Notes under the pieces: model-generated
What the model saw: the letters and a program-made list of their open reading frames with translations, nothing else
Databases searched by the model: none
Told to the model about the DNA's origin: nothing
Program-made: the position numbers and the translations under genes
Source: Shewanella mangrovisoli
GTDB lineage: Bacteria > Pseudomonadota > Gammaproteobacteria > Enterobacterales > Shewanellaceae
Length of the DNA: 64,000 nucleotides
Direction of reading: 5' to 3'
Assembly: GCF_019457635.1 (NCBI RefSeq)
Contig: NZ_CP080412.1
Coordinates: 2,976,001-3,040,000 of the forward strand
Part shown: positions 63,129-64,000 of the stretch, piece after piece
Layout of the letters: each line of letters opens with the position of its first letter
How positions within the stretch are numbered: the first letter of the stretch is position 1

Positions 63129-64000
63129 CTATTTCTTACGCCAAGTGGTACCGCTTGGACCATCTTCTAAGACTACACCAAGCTCATTTAACCGATTGCG
63201 CGCAACATCAGCCGCTGGCCAATCTTTCTCGGCGCGGGCACGATTACGCTCAACGATAAGCGCTTCAATCTCTGCCACTTCATCGTCACTACCTTCACCT
63301 TTAAAGAAGGCATCGGGCGCTTGGTGCAATAAGCCCAATACATCGGCCAGTTGCTTCATGGCAACTGCCATAGCTGACGCCTGCGCCATATCGGTGGTTT
63401 TCAAACGGTTGATCTCACGTACCATATCAAACAGCACTGAGTAGGCTTCTGGCGTATTAAAGTCATCGTCCATGGCCGCTTTAAATTTAGCGACAAACTC
63501 TTCGGCAGGTGCAGCTGTAACAGTCAGGTCAACATCTTTAATCGCAGTGTATAAACGCTCTAGGGCGGCACGCGCCTGCTTGAGGTTTTCTTCTGAGTAG
63601 TTGATTTGGCTACGATAATGACCCGATAGCAGGAAGTAACGCACGGTTTCAGCGTCGTAATGGCCTAATACATCACGAATGGTGAAGAAATTACCTAAAG
63701 ACTTTGACATCTTCTCGCGGTCAACCATCACCATGCCAGTGTGCATCCAGTAATTCACATACGGCGTATCATGGGCGCAGCAAGACTGAGCAATTTCGTT
63801 CTCATGGTGCGGGAATTGTAAATCTGAACCGCCACCGTGAATATCGAAATGCAGACCTAAATGCTTGCTATTCATCGCCGAACATTCGATATGCCAGCCT
63901 GGACGACCCGGTCCCCATGGCGATTCCCATGTTGGCTCGCCCGGTTTAGACATTTTCCACAGCACGAAATCCATTGGATTTTGCTTGTTATCGTCAACCT
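63129..64000 (-). CDS. cysS: Cysteinyl-tRNA synthetase, C-terminal part
   Basis: CysRS charges tRNA-Cys. The last 290 or so codons are inside the window; the frame stays open to the right edge, where [20 protein letters not shown] continues upstream of any start. Class I motifs seen are WHIECSAM and [17 protein letters not shown] (zinc ligands), the KMSKSLGN signature, and the helical C-terminal tRNA-binding domain ending in [13 protein letters not shown]. The HIGH motif is outside the window. A 15-base direct repeat covers the stop region. Confidence 0.95.
   Translation of the reverse strand, partial: VDDNKQNPMDFVLWKMSKPGEPTWESPWGPGRPGWHIECSAMNSKHLGLHFDIHGGGSDLQFPHHENEIAQSCCAHDTPYVNYWMHTGMVMVDREKMSKSLGNFFTIRDVLGHYDAETVRYFLLSGHYRSQINYSEENLKQARAALERLYTAIKDVDLTVTAAPAEEFVAKFKAAMDDDFNTPEAYSVLFDMVREINRLKTTDMAQASAMAVAMKQLADVLGLLHQAPDAFFKGEGSDDEVAEIEALIVERNRARAEKDWPAADVARNRLNELGVVLEDGPSGTTWRKK

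Overview
The window is a stretch of gammaproteobacterial chromosome. Protein similarity and gene order point to Shewanella: the lon-clpX-clpP-tig-tRNA-folD-cysS block, a sap/psp block, a TonB2-TtpC block, and a porin next to polB. The genus is inferred from recalled families, not from a database search. Coding density is high and most genes are housekeeping or stress functions. The only clear mobile DNA is one decayed IS3-family element.

Layout, left to right. 1-201 holds the 5' end of nrdD (minus strand) behind an FNR-like palindrome. 555-6050 has a hypothetical protein, a patatin-like phospholipase, a DEAD-box helicase, a DUF3010 protein, a YgjP-like metallopeptidase and a Lys-rich protein with a C-terminal cysteine cluster. 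6049-18250 carries a MepM-type murein endopeptidase, sbcDC, a TSUP permease divergent from a LysR regulator, an RraB-like protein, an S4 protein, a GNAT acetyltransferase, a parvulin, a DUF885 lipoprotein and a degenerate GGDEF protein. 18274-23231 is a complete six-gene TonB2-type energising operon (DUF3450, TtpC, ExbB, ExbD, TonB, TPR). The IS remnant (23702-24917) lies between it and a TonB-dependent receptor, followed by a porin.

29519-37540 has polB and dinG diverging from one perfect LexA box. A run of close genes follows dinG: TSUP, priC, DUF2057, histone-deacetylase-like and ComFB-like. Next come the 4.5S RNA gene, a ComEA-like protein and methionine gamma-lyase. 40093-50806 is envelope stress and peptide transport: ycjX-ycjF and pspABC on the minus strand, pspF divergent, then sapABCDF. 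After fabV and a Mop-like TOBE protein, the right part is protein quality control on the minus strand: ppiD, hupB, lon, clpX, clpP, tig. It ends with a Pro-Arg-His tRNA operon that begins with a decayed tRNA-Pro, then folD and the 3' part of cysS.

Themes: envelope and protein stress (psp, sap, lon, clpXP, ppiD, MepM), DNA repair and replication restart (sbcDC, polB, dinG, priC), and TonB-dependent uptake. I did not find a convincing new multi-gene defence or mobile system. The best leads are regulatory or decay features: the shared SOS box, a hairpin overlapping the clpP promoter, the pseudo-tRNA at the head of the tRNA operon, the SapD Walker A Lys-to-Arg change, and two unusual small proteins.
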